64,000 nucleotides of DNA from JAACFF01 sp963807975 (GCA_963807975.1 CAWEDV010000002.1:186001-250000), one strand, 5' to 3'; positions 43,901 to 52,649 are shown, counted from the stretch's first letter. Translations and numbers: made by a program. Notes: a model not told the origin generated them from the sequence alone.

Positions 43901-45244
43901 GGGATCGTCACCATCGACATAACAAGAGGCGTCGTTACCGTAGTTTGTCGCCGGGGCGTTCTGCGAAATGGTTGTGTCTATTGTGCCAGCGTAACCGCTG
44001 TCCGGGGCGACCCCATCCTGGAAGGATATGGTGGTGCCTGATCCGCCTGGATCATCCTTGAGATAGTCATAGACGTTGGTGTTGTCCATATTTGGGGCAC
44101 TGATCTGGCTGGCGCCGACACCTTGAGCGAAGACGTCGACATCGGCGTCAGTATGACTGCCGTGCAGCCAGGTGACATCTGGATCCGAACCAGAATCGGA
44201 AGGATAAACACCCTGGCCTGGATTGTTAAGGACAGTCAAGCCGCCCGTCTCGTGATCGGCGGTGACCAGGAGAATCGTATTGGACCAGCTGCTGTCGTTG
44301 TCCGCTTCGATCCAATCAATGACATCCTGGACGGTCTCGCCGAATTCCAAAGTCTCATCAATATTCCTGTTGATATTGTTATCATGTGCGGCATGGTCGA
44401 TACGACCACCCTCGACCATGAGGAAGAAGCCATCCGAGGTATTGTTGTCCAAGATGGCTAAAGCGGACTGGGTCATCTCATGCAGGTGGGGCAGCGTCGC
44501 GTAGCTTTGATCATATTCATAGGGTAGATGGCTGCTGCCGAACTGGCCGGAGACGAATGTCTCGCTCTCCGTGTTCAACGCCTGCATGGCCGTGCGGTCG
44601 CTTACGACAGTGTAGCCGGCAGAAGCGGCCGAGGAAGTGGACATCCCATTGCCGCCGCCGCCAAAGAGGACATTGGGCATCGTCTGACTGATGTAATCGG
44701 AGCCGATATCGGAGGTGTTGTTGCGCGAGGCGTTGTGCGCGCCAAAGGCAGCCGGTGTGGCATGGGTCATGTAGGTGGTGGTCACCAGGCCCACACTTTT
44801 CCCATCCGCTTTATAGGTCTCCAACAAAGTCTCCAATTCAGAGCCGTCACCCGGTGTGGCGATGCTGATCACGCCATTATTGACCTTTTGGCCGGCGGCC
44901 ATGGCCGTGGCTGAAGCGGCTGAATCGGTGACGGGGTCATTAGCTGCGTAAGTGGTCATCGTCGTATGCTGGGCGAGCCCCTCAAACGCCAGAGGGCCGC
45001 CATTGAAGTTACGGGCGACCTTCACATGCTCCGGGCCCATGCCATCACCGATCATGACGATAACATACTTGGCTGTTGTATCGGCCGTTGCCGAATCCGG
45101 CTGGCTTAGGATAAAGATCGATGCCGCGGCCAGGACGAAGGCCAATAGAGTCCACTTCATGGTTTTGAAAAGAGCGTTCGTTCTTTTGGCCGGTCTTGGT
45201 TTTTCAACCGGCGGTTTATCGCGGGAAGTCCTTAAAGGGTGCAT
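40964..45244 (-). CDS. Surface alkaline phosphatase fused to DNRLRE and cadherin-like modules
   Basis: 1426 residues from ATG 45244; a GTG at 45262 matches the start of the paralogue and is an alternative. Hydrophobic segment near 30-47, then an alkaline phosphatase domain identical to that of the 31.9-37.3 kb gene (same serine, DHETGG and HAAH motifs). It lacks the metallophosphoesterase: the chain passes directly to a DNRLRE domain (about 397-595), three cadherin/He_PIG-like Ig domains (about 600-885, each with AFDSDPI, LTFSKVSGP and LSGTP), a second DNRLRE (890-1070), two DUF5011/HYR-like domains (GSYTVTYNVSDAAGNAA), and a third DNRLRE to the end. A secreted, elongated phosphatase. Confidence 0.87.
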   Translation of the reverse strand: MHPLRTSRDKPPVEKPRPAKRTNALFKTMKWTLLAFVLAAASIFILSQPDSATADTTAKYVIVMIGDGMGPEHVKVARNFNGGPLAFEGLAQHTTMTTYAANDPVTDSAASATAMAAGQKVNNGVISIATPGDGSELETLLETYKADGKSVGLVTTTYMTHATPAAFGAHNASRNNTSDIGSDYISQTMPNVLFGGGGNGMSTSSAASAGYTVVSDRTAMQALNTESETFVSGQFGSSHLPYEYDQSYATLPHLHEMTQSALAILDNNTSDGFFLMVEGGRIDHAAHDNNINRNIDETLEFGETVQDVIDWIEADNDSSWSNTILLVTADHETGGLTVLNNPGQGVYPSDSGSDPDVTWLHGSHTDADVDVFAQGVGASQISAPNMDNTNVYDYLKDDPGGSGTTISFQDGVAPDSGYAGTIDTTISQNAPATNYGNDASCYVDGDDPSGSGDDLSTLFRWDVSAVPAGSTVEQASITLNVFNLSNDTYELYQLLPDWVESEATWNLYVSGGSWQITGAQGPADRGSDIIGTFAPGSTGLRSIQLNSAGIAMLQNWVDSPASNHGVILADNGAVDGADFDCSETGSAANRPKLTVTYSGGTSSNIPPAFNSDPIVASDATEDAPYSGTLAGSAADPDTGDTLTYTKVSGPTWLDVAANGALSGTPTSGDLGPNSWTVAVEDGNGGVDQAQLQIEVLIHNDPPAFDSNPISKADAIQDAAYASSLAGDASDPDIGDSLTFSKVSGPAWLSVAENGALSGTPANEDVGNNSWTVAVSDSFGAADETTLEITVLNVNDEPAFDSDPIVEVAATEGTLYASTLSDDANDPDPGDSLTFSKLGGPIWLSVAGDGTLSGTPGGGNIGLNSFTVAVTDGNGGSDSATLNITVTPLAPVCLLLQPDGSAGVDSYIKQDRADENRGENTDFRVKGKSRAEQRSLILFDLSVLPTNPVVDSMMMTLWVDDLKNGPVDVSAHQITQSWTESGVTWNDRDKNSGLAWDAAGGSFTASAVDTITVNGEKLFVSWDLTGLAPAWTGGDNLGVLLKTSITGSRPEVKFKSSEEGVAAYRPALEVCYFDVPLVDLTPPVITLVGADPLSWEAGSVYADPGANAVDNIDGDISANIVIDANGVNTAALGSYTVTYNVSDAAGNAASEVVRTVNVVDTTAPLITLLGSNPVNLNVGDPYVEAGATATDIVDGDLSANIVIDASAVDTAVQGSYPVTYNISDAAGNAAAQVVRTVVVGPDAPLCIVLQPGAAEGMDSYLKQDKSGDNKGGDSDMRIKSQTGKLQRSLLQFDLFALPPTATVDSMLLTLWVEDLPRGTTQVNARQLLESWSESSVTWDDRDENARLPWSTPGGSFAAQIVDSVTVDDEQTYFSWDLTNLGSAWVSGDNHGVLLETPASSTRREVKFKSSDEGTAAKRPQLDVCYYP
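44057..45122 (-). repeat. Inverted repeat IR-R, 1066 bp, phosphatase module
   Basis: Partner of 32078-33143 in opposite orientation. The two copies are at the 5' ends of converging genes, with 10.9 kb between them. Downstream of this copy the gene continues with GATGATCCAGGCGGATCAGG, a sequence that in the paralogue occurs only after the metallophosphoesterase domain. Confidence 0.92.
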
Positions 45245-45497
45245 TATTTTTGTTTCCTCCACTTGAATGGCCCGCTCTTCCAATCGGGCCAATGAACAAA
45301 CAGCATCAGAAGCAACCAACAGCATCCTACCGCTTGGCAGGGCTGGAAGAATTGGCAGCTGATATCGCGCTCTATATATATAAAATCATGCTAATGGTAA
45401 ATTAAGCCATGCCATCCATCTTTGGCGTAAATTAACAACAAGAATGAAGTGAATAAGCTTCGCAATCGCGCTCTGATTCTTTATCGGTTTTCTTGAT

Positions 45498-46634
45498 TCA
45501 TGATCGCAAGGCGGTGCGCGCGGTCTCGACGACACGCAGCACATCCTCGGGTCGCATCTGGGGGTAGAGGGGCAGGGTAACTTCGCGTGCTGCGACCTTA
45601 TCGGTAAGCGGCAGACCGTGTAGCCGCTGATCCCGATTGTAGGCTGAGAATTGATGGATGGGCGGGTAATGAATGCTGGTCTGAATACCAGTCAATTTCA
45701 TGGCTTCCATGAATTGGATGCGGTCACTGCCCTCGGGCAGTAAGATGGGGCGGATGTGGTGGGCGGATAGTCCCGGGTGCTCGGCAAAGGGGATGGTCAG
45801 CTCAGGGACTAATTCCTGAAGCATTTCTACGTATTGCTGATCCAGTGCGCGCCGTTTTTCATTATTGGCTTTTAGCTTGCGCAGTTGGACGCGGCCGAGG
45901 GCAGCGCGGATCTCATCGAGGCGGTAGTTATAACCCGAAGCAATCACGTCATAGCTCCAGGCATGTCCTTTGTGCCGGTCCCAGGTGACAGTAGTCATGC
46001 CGTGCGAACGTAGATGGCGCAGTTTAACGGCAAGGTCGTCGTCATCACAGGTGATCATGCCCCCTTCCCCGGTGGTCATATTCTTATTGGAAAAGAAGCT
46101 GAAGCAGCCGGTGGTGCCCCAGGTGCCCAGGGCGCGGCCATCAAGTTCGGCGCCTGGCGCATGGGCGGCATCTTCAATGAGCGGCAGGTTGTGTGCTTCA
46201 GCCAGGGCCATGATGGGCGGCAGGTCACATGGGTAGCCAGCATAGTGCATAATGATGATGGCCCGGGTACGGGGGGATATTTTGGCGGCGATAGCCTCAG
46301 GGGAGATACAAAGATCGGTCTCGCCGGTTATGTCGGCGAAGATGGGCGTCGCGCCGGTATAGCGCACGGCATTGGCGGTGGCCACAAAGGAGAGGGAGGG
46401 CACGATCACTTCGTCACCAGCCTGTAAACCGAGGGCCAGGCAGGAGAGGTGCAGGGCGGCGGTGCAGTTGGTGACGGCTACGGCATGTTTCGCGCCGGTG
46501 AGAACGGCAAATTCATCCTCAAAGGCTTTCGTCTCTTCGCCCATGGTCAACCAGCGGCGGCGCAGGACAGCGAGAATGGCCGCTTCTTCTTCAGGCCCTA
46601 TATCGAGGTCAGCGAGGGGGATGTCCCAGTTCAT
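45498..46634 (-). CDS. DegT/DnrJ/EryC1/StrS aminotransferase for nucleotide sugars
   Basis: 378 residues, the family's usual size. PLP enzyme with AVAVTNCTAALHLSC near 55, LPLIEDAAHAPGA (cofactor Asp) and the Schiff-base lysine in FSFFSNKNMTTGEGGM; the C-terminal YPPIHQFSAY block is typical. It transfers an amino group to a keto-sugar nucleotide. Directly upstream on the same strand are a sugar nucleotidyltransferase and a 4,6-dehydratase, giving the classic set for a 4-amino-4,6-dideoxy sugar. Which sugar is made cannot be told. Confidence 0.9.
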   Translation of the reverse strand: MNWDIPLADLDIGPEEEAAILAVLRRRWLTMGEETKAFEDEFAVLTGAKHAVAVTNCTAALHLSCLALGLQAGDEVIVPSLSFVATANAVRYTGATPIFADITGETDLCISPEAIAAKISPRTRAIIIMHYAGYPCDLPPIMALAEAHNLPLIEDAAHAPGAELDGRALGTWGTTGCFSFFSNKNMTTGEGGMITCDDDDLAVKLRHLRSHGMTTVTWDRHKGHAWSYDVIASGYNYRLDEIRAALGRVQLRKLKANNEKRRALDQQYVEMLQELVPELTIPFAEHPGLSAHHIRPILLPEGSDRIQFMEAMKLTGIQTSIHYPPIHQFSAYNRDQRLHGLPLTDKVAAREVTLPLYPQMRPEDVLRVVETARTALRS

Positions 46635-46658
46635 AATGGTTCAGGTCAAACAGTTTGT

Positions 46659-46691
46659 AGACCGCAGAGGTTTCTAGAACCTCCGCGGTCT
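46659..46691. repeat. Intergenic palindrome with echoing half-site
   Basis: AGACCGCAGAGGTT / AACCTCCGCGGTCT around TCTAG, one mismatch pair. A further copy of the half-site (CCTCAGCGGTTT) follows at about 46699-46710. It lies between two genes of one operon and looks like a short interspersed palindromic element or an RNA processing site rather than a terminator. Confidence 0.6.
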
Positions 46692-46710
46692 GGGAAAACC
46701 TCAGCGGTTT

Positions 46711-47418
46711 TTATTCGGGTAAGAACTGTGAGCGCATCGATTCAAAATCGGCGACCGCTTGTTCGTAATCATCGGGACGGCCGAGATCCTGCCAGTAGCC
46801 TGAAAAGGGGAAACCCAGGACTTCTTTGCCATCCGCGAGCAAAGTTTGGATCAGATTCGGAAAATCGAAGTATTGGTTGGCAGGGATATAGTCGAGGACA
46901 CAAGGCTCGAAGACGTAGATGCCCATGCTTACCATATGGTCATAAGTTGGTTTTTCTATGTAATCCCGAATGCGATTTTCACCGTCAAGTTCAATAACAC
47001 CCAGATCGATGTTAACCTGGCGGCGATTCATGGCGATGGTGGCCACGGCGTCGCTTTGCTTATGGAAGGCAATTAGCTCCTTCATGTCAAGTGTGGTCAG
47101 GACATCACCGTTGCTAACTAGAAATGGTTCATCGAGGCCAGGTATTGACGCAAGGGGTCCGGCAGTACCCAGAGGCTGCTCTTCGTAACTGTAGGTAATG
47201 CGCATGTCCAACTGGCTGCCATCCTGGAAAAAGAGCTCCAATAATTTGGCCAAATGACCGACAGCTAAGATGGCGTGATCAACCCCTGCAGCGCGCATTT
47301 GCTGCAGAAGAATCTCAAGGATGGGCATGTCGCCGATGGGCATTAGCGGCTTGGGGAGTATTTTTGTATAAGGGGCGAGGCGAGTGCCTTTGCCGCCGGC
47401 GAGGATGACTGCTTTCAT
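46711..47418 (-). CDS. Sugar-phosphate nucleotidyltransferase
   Basis: 235 residues. The N-terminal MKAVILAGGKGTRLAPYTK with LPKPLMPIG is the nucleotide-binding signature of NDP-sugar pyrophosphorylases; FLVSNGDVLTTLD holds the metal-binding Asp. The length fits the short, GlmU/RmlA-core-only class such as mannose-1-phosphate guanylyltransferase-like proteins. It activates a sugar-1-phosphate for the dehydratase and aminotransferase encoded on either side. Nucleotide preference cannot be read. Confidence 0.9.
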   Translation of the reverse strand: MKAVILAGGKGTRLAPYTKILPKPLMPIGDMPILEILLQQMRAAGVDHAILAVGHLAKLLELFFQDGSQLDMRITYSYEEQPLGTAGPLASIPGLDEPFLVSNGDVLTTLDMKELIAFHKQSDAVATIAMNRRQVNIDLGVIELDGENRIRDYIEKPTYDHMVSMGIYVFEPCVLDYIPANQYFDFPNLIQTLLADGKEVLGFPFSGYWQDLGRPDDYEQAVADFESMRSQFLPE

Positions 47419-47467
47419 GGTTTTTGGTTATCTTGATCGGACTGCTTATTCAACAGCAGCGAAGTGG

Positions 47468-47487
47468 ATTCCCGCCTGCGCGGAAAT
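47468..47487. repeat. REP-like palindrome
   Basis: ATTCCCGCCTGCGCGGAAAT, in the context GTGGATT and GACAGAG, in the 94-base gap between the dehydratase and nucleotidyltransferase genes. The arms pair as ATTxCCGC / GCGGxAAT. The form is that of REP-type intergenic palindromes found in many genomes. Confidence 0.5.
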
Positions 47488-47512
47488 GACAGAGCGTTTC
47501 GTGATCTGTCCA

Positions 47513-48535
47513 TTATATCTCGTACTGGCCGACGCGATAGGCGGCGAGGTTGCCGCCGATCCAGGCAATGGTCTCTTCCAGACCCTGGCGCAGAGAATAC
47601 TGGGGCTGCCAGCCGAAGGTTTTGCCAGCAAGCTTGTTATCAGCGATAAGACGCATGACTTCTGATTTAACGGGCCGGATGCGCTGGCTATCTGTTTCAA
47701 CTTGCAGTTCACGACCCAAGATCACGCCGATTTCGGCCACGAGGTCGCCGATGGAAACATCAGCGCCAGTTCCGAGATTAAAGACGCCGCCAAGAAGGTT
47801 GGGACCTTCCGCCTCTGCGGCCATGAGAAAGCCACGAACGGTGTCGGCAACATAGGTAAAGTCACGTCGTGGGTCTAGGCTACCGAGGCGCACCACCTCC
47901 TGGGCAAGGGCCTGGGTGATGATCGTGGGGATAACGGCGCGGGCGGATTGCCTGGGGCCAAATGTGTTAAACGGCCGTATGGTTACCACCGGCAAGCCAT
48001 AGCTGCGATGAAAGCTTTCGGCCAGTTTGTCGGCGCCGATCTTGCCCGCCGAGTAGGGAGATTGGCCCTGCAGCGGATGTGATTCATCAATGGGCACCTG
48101 TAGCGCTGTGCCGTAGACTTCGCTGGAGGAGGTATGGACCATGCGTCGCACATTGTGATCGCGGCAGGCAAGGAGCATGTTCAAGGTGCCGATGACATTG
48201 CTGCTGGTTGTTTCCAGGGGGTGCACGTAAGAATAGGGAATGGAGATAACGGCGCCCAAATGAAACACGGTGTCGCAGCCGGCGACAGCCGCTGACACGG
48301 CGTCACCATCTCGCAAGTCGCCACTGATCACTTCTATCGAATTTAATATTTCTGGGGGCACCATACGCAGCAAGCCTTGATCGCTGCGCGAATTATAGCG
48401 AACAAAGGCACGGACCCTGGCCCCATGGAGCAGAAGCTGCTCGACGAGGTGGCTCCCGATAAACCCGCCGGATCCGGTGACCAAAATCTGCCTATCGTGC
48501 CAGAAATCAGCCGCTGTTTTTGGAGAGGCTATCAT
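47513..48535 (-). CDS. NAD-dependent sugar nucleotide 4,6-dehydratase (LegB-like)
   Basis: 340 residues, extended SDR. ILVTGSGGFIGSHLVEQLL binds NAD; SSSEVYG and YSAGKIGADKLAESF give the catalytic Ser/Thr, Tyr and Lys; RPFNTFGPRQSARAVIPTII and QRIRPVKSEVMRL are characteristic of the LegB/GDP-mannose-4,6-dehydratase-like branch. It should convert an NDP-hexose (NDP-GlcNAc in LegB) to the 4-keto-6-deoxy sugar that the adjacent aminotransferase uses. First gene of the trio; 98 bases separate it from the BY-kinase gene upstream. The precise sugar is inference. Confidence 0.88.
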   Translation of the reverse strand: MIASPKTAADFWHDRQILVTGSGGFIGSHLVEQLLLHGARVRAFVRYNSRSDQGLLRMVPPEILNSIEVISGDLRDGDAVSAAVAGCDTVFHLGAVISIPYSYVHPLETTSSNVIGTLNMLLACRDHNVRRMVHTSSSEVYGTALQVPIDESHPLQGQSPYSAGKIGADKLAESFHRSYGLPVVTIRPFNTFGPRQSARAVIPTIITQALAQEVVRLGSLDPRRDFTYVADTVRGFLMAAEAEGPNLLGGVFNLGTGADVSIGDLVAEIGVILGRELQVETDSQRIRPVKSEVMRLIADNKLAGKTFGWQPQYSLRQGLEETIAWIGGNLAAYRVGQYEI

Positions 48536-48633
48536 GTTTCTTGATAGAGCGAGCGACTAGGAGATCGATTTCCACGGGGTGGAGCATCCAATCTACCTTG
48601 CCTGAAGATGGCTGTCATAAGTGATCAAGATTG

Positions 48634-51048
48634 TTATTTGGATGCTTTTTTCTTCCCGTTGGTTCTAAACAAACGGAAGCGTTTCTTCTTGCCATTCCCA
48701 TTTTTCCCGTTTCTGGAATGACCATTCTCACTGAGACCGTAGCTACTACCATAATCATAACGATAGTTGCGATAATAGTGGTACTTATATCCATATCGGG
48801 AATAGTAACCGCCACGCCTCCGTGGGATACGATTGAGAACAACACCAACAACACGAGCACCGGCACGCCGCATTTGATCTAGCTGGGCGCGGGCATCGTC
48901 GGCATGTGTTTTACCTGGATGAACCACGAGCACTACGCCATCAACCTTGGCCGACAGGATGGCCGCATCGGTCACAATAGATGGCGGGCTGTCAATCACG
49001 ACCACGTCCGAAATATCTTCCACATGCTGCAGGAAATTGGTCATGCTGTCGGAACCCAGTAGTTCAGCAGGGTTGGAGGGCAGGCTGCCGCTGGTGATCA
49101 CGCGCAGATTTTCGCTATACATATGGGACGCATTTTCCAAATCTGTGCGGCCTAAGAACATATCGCTCATGCCGACATCATTGCTATATTCAAATACTTT
49201 ATGTACTTTCGGCCGGCGTAAATCGCAGTCGACGAGCACAACATTCTTTTGCTGCTGGCTGAAGGAGGCAGCGAGATTGGCGGCAACAGTCGTTTTTCCT
49301 TCACCTGGGCCGGCGCTGGTGACGAGGATGGTCTTCAAAGAATCATCAACATCAGCGAATTCCAGATTCGTGCGCAAGTTGCGGAAAGTCTCGCCAAGTG
49401 GAGCACGTGGATTGATGCTCACAAAAGGTCCGACTTTGCCTTCGTCATTTTCGTATTTCGCCGAAAGTTCAGGGGTATCAGCTACAAAACCAACAACGGG
49501 AACATCCAACACTCTTTCGATGTCTTCTGGAGTCTTTAATGTATCATCAAGATATTCAATGAGGAAAGCGATCGACCCGGTAATGATCATGCCGATGGTC
49601 GCCCAAAGAATCGCGGTAGAAAACTCATTGGGCCGTACAGGACCGCCCGGAGAGGCCCGTTCAACCTGGACGACATTGGGTGTACCCTGCGTGCGGGCCA
49701 GGCGTACCGCTTCAAAATTGCTGAGCAAGCTGGAATAAATCTGCTGGTAGAGGGCCATATTGGCGCCACTTTGCGACTGTTGACCGCTCTCATCGCGCGC
49801 CGCTGTCTGGGGATAAACCAAGCCCTGATACCTTTGCCCGGCAAAATCAAGGTTAAGCTGCAGGAGCGCCAGTTCAGCTTGTTTGTCGCGCAGCAGCGCC
49901 CGCCGTTCTTCCTTTTGCTGCGAAGTTTCACCGGTAACAGTAATAGCGGCGATCGATTTTTCAAGTTCACTCTTTTGTTCAATAAGGTCAACCACAAGCG
50001 TGCGGCGTGTTTCAAGCTCCCCTTCAAATGAGCCATTGGCAATTAGCTGTTCGTAACGACTCCTGGCACCGGCCAACTGTGAATCCAAGAGGGCTAATTC
50101 GGCACTCATTTCCTCGAACTCCTGAAGCTGTTCGGGCGTAAGTACCTGAGAAAGCGCTTCAGTATCTAGTTCCCCATCAGCATTTGTTTGAACGGTGCCT
50201 GTAATAGCGAAGATCGATTTTTCAAGTTCGTTCCTCGCTTCAACAAGGTCGATAATTCGTGTGCTCTGCAGCTCAAGTTCACCTTCGTAGGCGCCGTCGG
50301 ACAACAATTGTTCGTAGCGACTACGGGCACCCGTTAACTGGGAACCGACAATGGCCAACTCGGTATTCTTTTCTTCCAGCAAACGACTTTCGACGGGGGA
50401 GAGCGACAAGGAAGATTCGCCCGTACCACTCAAGTCGGCGATTTCTTCATTAAGCTTGGCAATTTGCTCGCTCCAACTCAGAATCTCAGTTTCCAACGTC
50501 TGTTTCTGTACCGCTATTTCTTCCCCGGACAGCTCCGTGCGCTGCCCCTCTTCGGCGCGCAATGCTTCCATTTGCGCTTCAACCTGAGCGATCTGGGCCT
50601 GTAAACTTTCCTCTGATGCCCGGAAACGGTTTGACTGTAAAGCATCGTTTTGCTCAATAAGCGCATCTACCAGCGTATTGGCAATGAGGGCGGCGCGTTC
50701 GGGATCTTTATCTTGTACGGTAACTTGCAGCAACTGCGTCCCTTCGATGAGTTTCGAGCTAATTTGACCCGCGCTCACGGGCCCGCCAATGCGCTCGCTC
50801 GTGGCGTCTATCACTGGTTTGACGACCAATAAATTGCGGAAGGTTTCTGCTAATTCAGTGTCGGTCAGGTCGGTTAAGTCGGAGGTCAGGCTTTCGCGTG
50901 GCTGCATGACCATCACTTTGGTCGTAGAGCGGTAGACAGATGGTTGGGAAATGCTGTAATAATAGCCAGCGGCGCCCCCAATGGCGGCCCCCAAAAATAA
51001 TAACCAAAACCATCGTCTAAATAAGACGAACAGCAGCCTAAGTTCCAT
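48634..51048 (-). CDS. Wzz/Wzc-type polysaccharide co-polymerase with tyrosine autokinase
   Basis: 804 residues. Wzz-type N-terminus with first membrane helix (about 10-30), long periplasmic coiled coil (about 140-400), GNVR-like segment, second helix (about 478-497), then a BY-kinase: Walker A SAGPGEGKTTVAA (578-590), Walker A' VVLVDCDLRRP (603-613), Walker B VVVIDSPPS (682-690). The C-terminus has a tyrosine cluster YYSRYGYKYHYYRNYRYDY (748-766) for autophosphorylation, followed by a basic tail. It controls chain length and export of the polysaccharide made by this locus. Residues 229-283 and 316-370 are an internal duplication of part of the coiled coil. Confidence 0.93.
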   Translation of the reverse strand: MELRLLFVLFRRWFWLLFLGAAIGGAAGYYYSISQPSVYRSTTKVMVMQPRESLTSDLTDLTDTELAETFRNLLVVKPVIDATSERIGGPVSAGQISSKLIEGTQLLQVTVQDKDPERAALIANTLVDALIEQNDALQSNRFRASEESLQAQIAQVEAQMEALRAEEGQRTELSGEEIAVQKQTLETEILSWSEQIAKLNEEIADLSGTGESSLSLSPVESRLLEEKNTELAIVGSQLTGARSRYEQLLSDGAYEGELELQSTRIIDLVEARNELEKSIFAITGTVQTNADGELDTEALSQVLTPEQLQEFEEMSAELALLDSQLAGARSRYEQLIANGSFEGELETRRTLVVDLIEQKSELEKSIAAITVTGETSQQKEERRALLRDKQAELALLQLNLDFAGQRYQGLVYPQTAARDESGQQSQSGANMALYQQIYSSLLSNFEAVRLARTQGTPNVVQVERASPGGPVRPNEFSTAILWATIGMIITGSIAFLIEYLDDTLKTPEDIERVLDVPVVGFVADTPELSAKYENDEGKVGPFVSINPRAPLGETFRNLRTNLEFADVDDSLKTILVTSAGPGEGKTTVAANLAASFSQQQKNVVLVDCDLRRPKVHKVFEYSNDVGMSDMFLGRTDLENASHMYSENLRVITSGSLPSNPAELLGSDSMTNFLQHVEDISDVVVIDSPPSIVTDAAILSAKVDGVVLVVHPGKTHADDARAQLDQMRRAGARVVGVVLNRIPRRRGGYYSRYGYKYHYYRNYRYDYGSSYGLSENGHSRNGKNGNGKKKRFRLFRTNGKKKASK

Positions 51049-51345
51049 TACTTTCTCTCATTATCCATGGGTCGTACAACTGTACGCCTACAGATTTAAA
51101 CTTCTAATACAGGAATAATCTCTCGAGTGCACTAGATTCTATTCTAAATCTATGCCCAGGAAATAGAAAGGACCTTACCAGCAATGTTCACAATTTATTC
51201 ACAGCGCTACAGCAGACGCGAAGGATGCTGCGGGCTTAGTCAGCGCAGGTGGATAATGAGTGGTTGCGAGAAAAGCTGATAAACTAGAGTAAGAGAAGCT
51301 CGTTCCTTCCATATATAGTGAAGATTGACGGGCCAGGGCAAGCTC

Positions 51346-52551
51346 ATGAAACCAGCACTGCAATCCCCAGATGACTTGACCAAGGCATTTATTGGTGAAT
51401 GCTTAAGGTCCCGCCTTACGAACGGGGACCTGACTACTGCCAGTGCGCTGGCCGAACAGCCTGGCTTCGATTGGGATTATTTGCTCCTCGCTGCCGATGA
51501 TGAGCTCGTCTCTCCTTTACTGCACGACATATTGGCCGGCCAGGCGATCGTCCCCGCCTATGTAGAAGAGATGCTGGCCCGCAAATACGCCTATATTGTG
51601 CGGCGCAATTTGTTCTTATTGCATGAACTCAGCCAAATATTGGTCCTTTTTCGCGGCGCCGGTGTGGAGGCCATTGTCCTCAAAGGGGCCGCGCTCACAG
51701 AAACTGTTTATAAAAATATAGCCCTGCGTCCCATGCGTGATCTCGACCTTCTCATCCGCCGTGAACAATGGGCGGCGGCGCTGACGCTTATGGCTCAGGC
51801 TGGATTCAGACAAACCGCATTCATTGAGCGAGAATCTTATCCGGCCGTACTCGAAAAATCTGGTATCGAGCCGGTCACGCTAGAGCTGCACCGGTCGCTT
51901 TTTCATTCGCTCCATTACCAGCAGAATCTGGCGCTGGATTGGTTTTGGGAGACGGCAACCTGCGCGCCGTCCAGCACCGAACCGATGAAGGTGTTGGGTT
52001 TGGAGGCCCAGATTCTGCATCTTTGCGGCCACTTAGCCCTGCACCATATCCACCAACCATCACTGCTCTGGAGCAATGATCTGGCCGAATTGATCTTCAC
52101 CAATAAGGACAAGATCCAATGGGATATCTTTATTGATAAGGCACAAACCTTGCAATTAATATTACCGTCGCAAAAGATCCTCGTGCCGATCGCGCGCGAT
52201 TGGGGAGCGCCGGTGCCGCAAGAGGTGTTGGAACAACTGCAAAGTTTGCCGGTTACGGAAGCGGAGAGGCGCGCGTTTGCGCTCAGTACGGCGGTCAAAC
52301 AGTCTGAGGGTGAGGGATACTGGATGCGACTGCAGGAGATTACGGGATGGCACAGGCGATTGGCTTATGTCTTGAAGTGGCTCTTCCCGGCTCCGGATGC
52401 GCTGCGCTCGCGGTATAAAATCTCACGGTCGTGGCTGCTGCCGCTGGCTTATCCATATCATTGGTGGATGGGGGCTCGCCTGGTGATTGAGGCGTTGTTG
52501 ACAAAGCAGAAGGGGGATGAAGGCCAGGGCGTCGGAAACGATATTGATTGA
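51346..52551 (+). CDS. Nucleotidyltransferase-fold protein (PF14907 type)
   Basis: 401 residues from ATG 51346; a TTG at 51325 is an alternative. The core LFRGAGVEAIVLKGAALTE and ALRPMRDLDLLIRREQW give the GS-like and D-x-D metal motif of the uncharacterised nucleotidyltransferase family PF14907. Several conserved histidines follow (LHLCGHLALHHIHQPSLLW). Genes of this family occur in polysaccharide loci and in some lasso-peptide clusters as tailoring enzymes. It is the only plus-strand gene in this part of the window and is divergent from the BY-kinase gene. The 297-base gap upstream holds no other gene. Substrate unknown. Confidence 0.8.
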   Translation: MKPALQSPDDLTKAFIGECLRSRLTNGDLTTASALAEQPGFDWDYLLLAADDELVSPLLHDILAGQAIVPAYVEEMLARKYAYIVRRNLFLLHELSQILVLFRGAGVEAIVLKGAALTETVYKNIALRPMRDLDLLIRREQWAAALTLMAQAGFRQTAFIERESYPAVLEKSGIEPVTLELHRSLFHSLHYQQNLALDWFWETATCAPSSTEPMKVLGLEAQILHLCGHLALHHIHQPSLLWSNDLAELIFTNKDKIQWDIFIDKAQTLQLILPSQKILVPIARDWGAPVPQEVLEQLQSLPVTEAERRAFALSTAVKQSEGEGYWMRLQEITGWHRRLAYVLKWLFPAPDALRSRYKISRSWLLPLAYPYHWWMGARLVIEALLTKQKGDEGQGVGNDID

Positions 52552-52649
52552 TGTTGTTTTTTTTTCTTACGGAAACGACATCGATTTGGAGGTTGCAGGT
52601 TACAGGTTACAAGGGGCAGATTGTTGCAGTGCGCCCGTAATCTGCAAAG

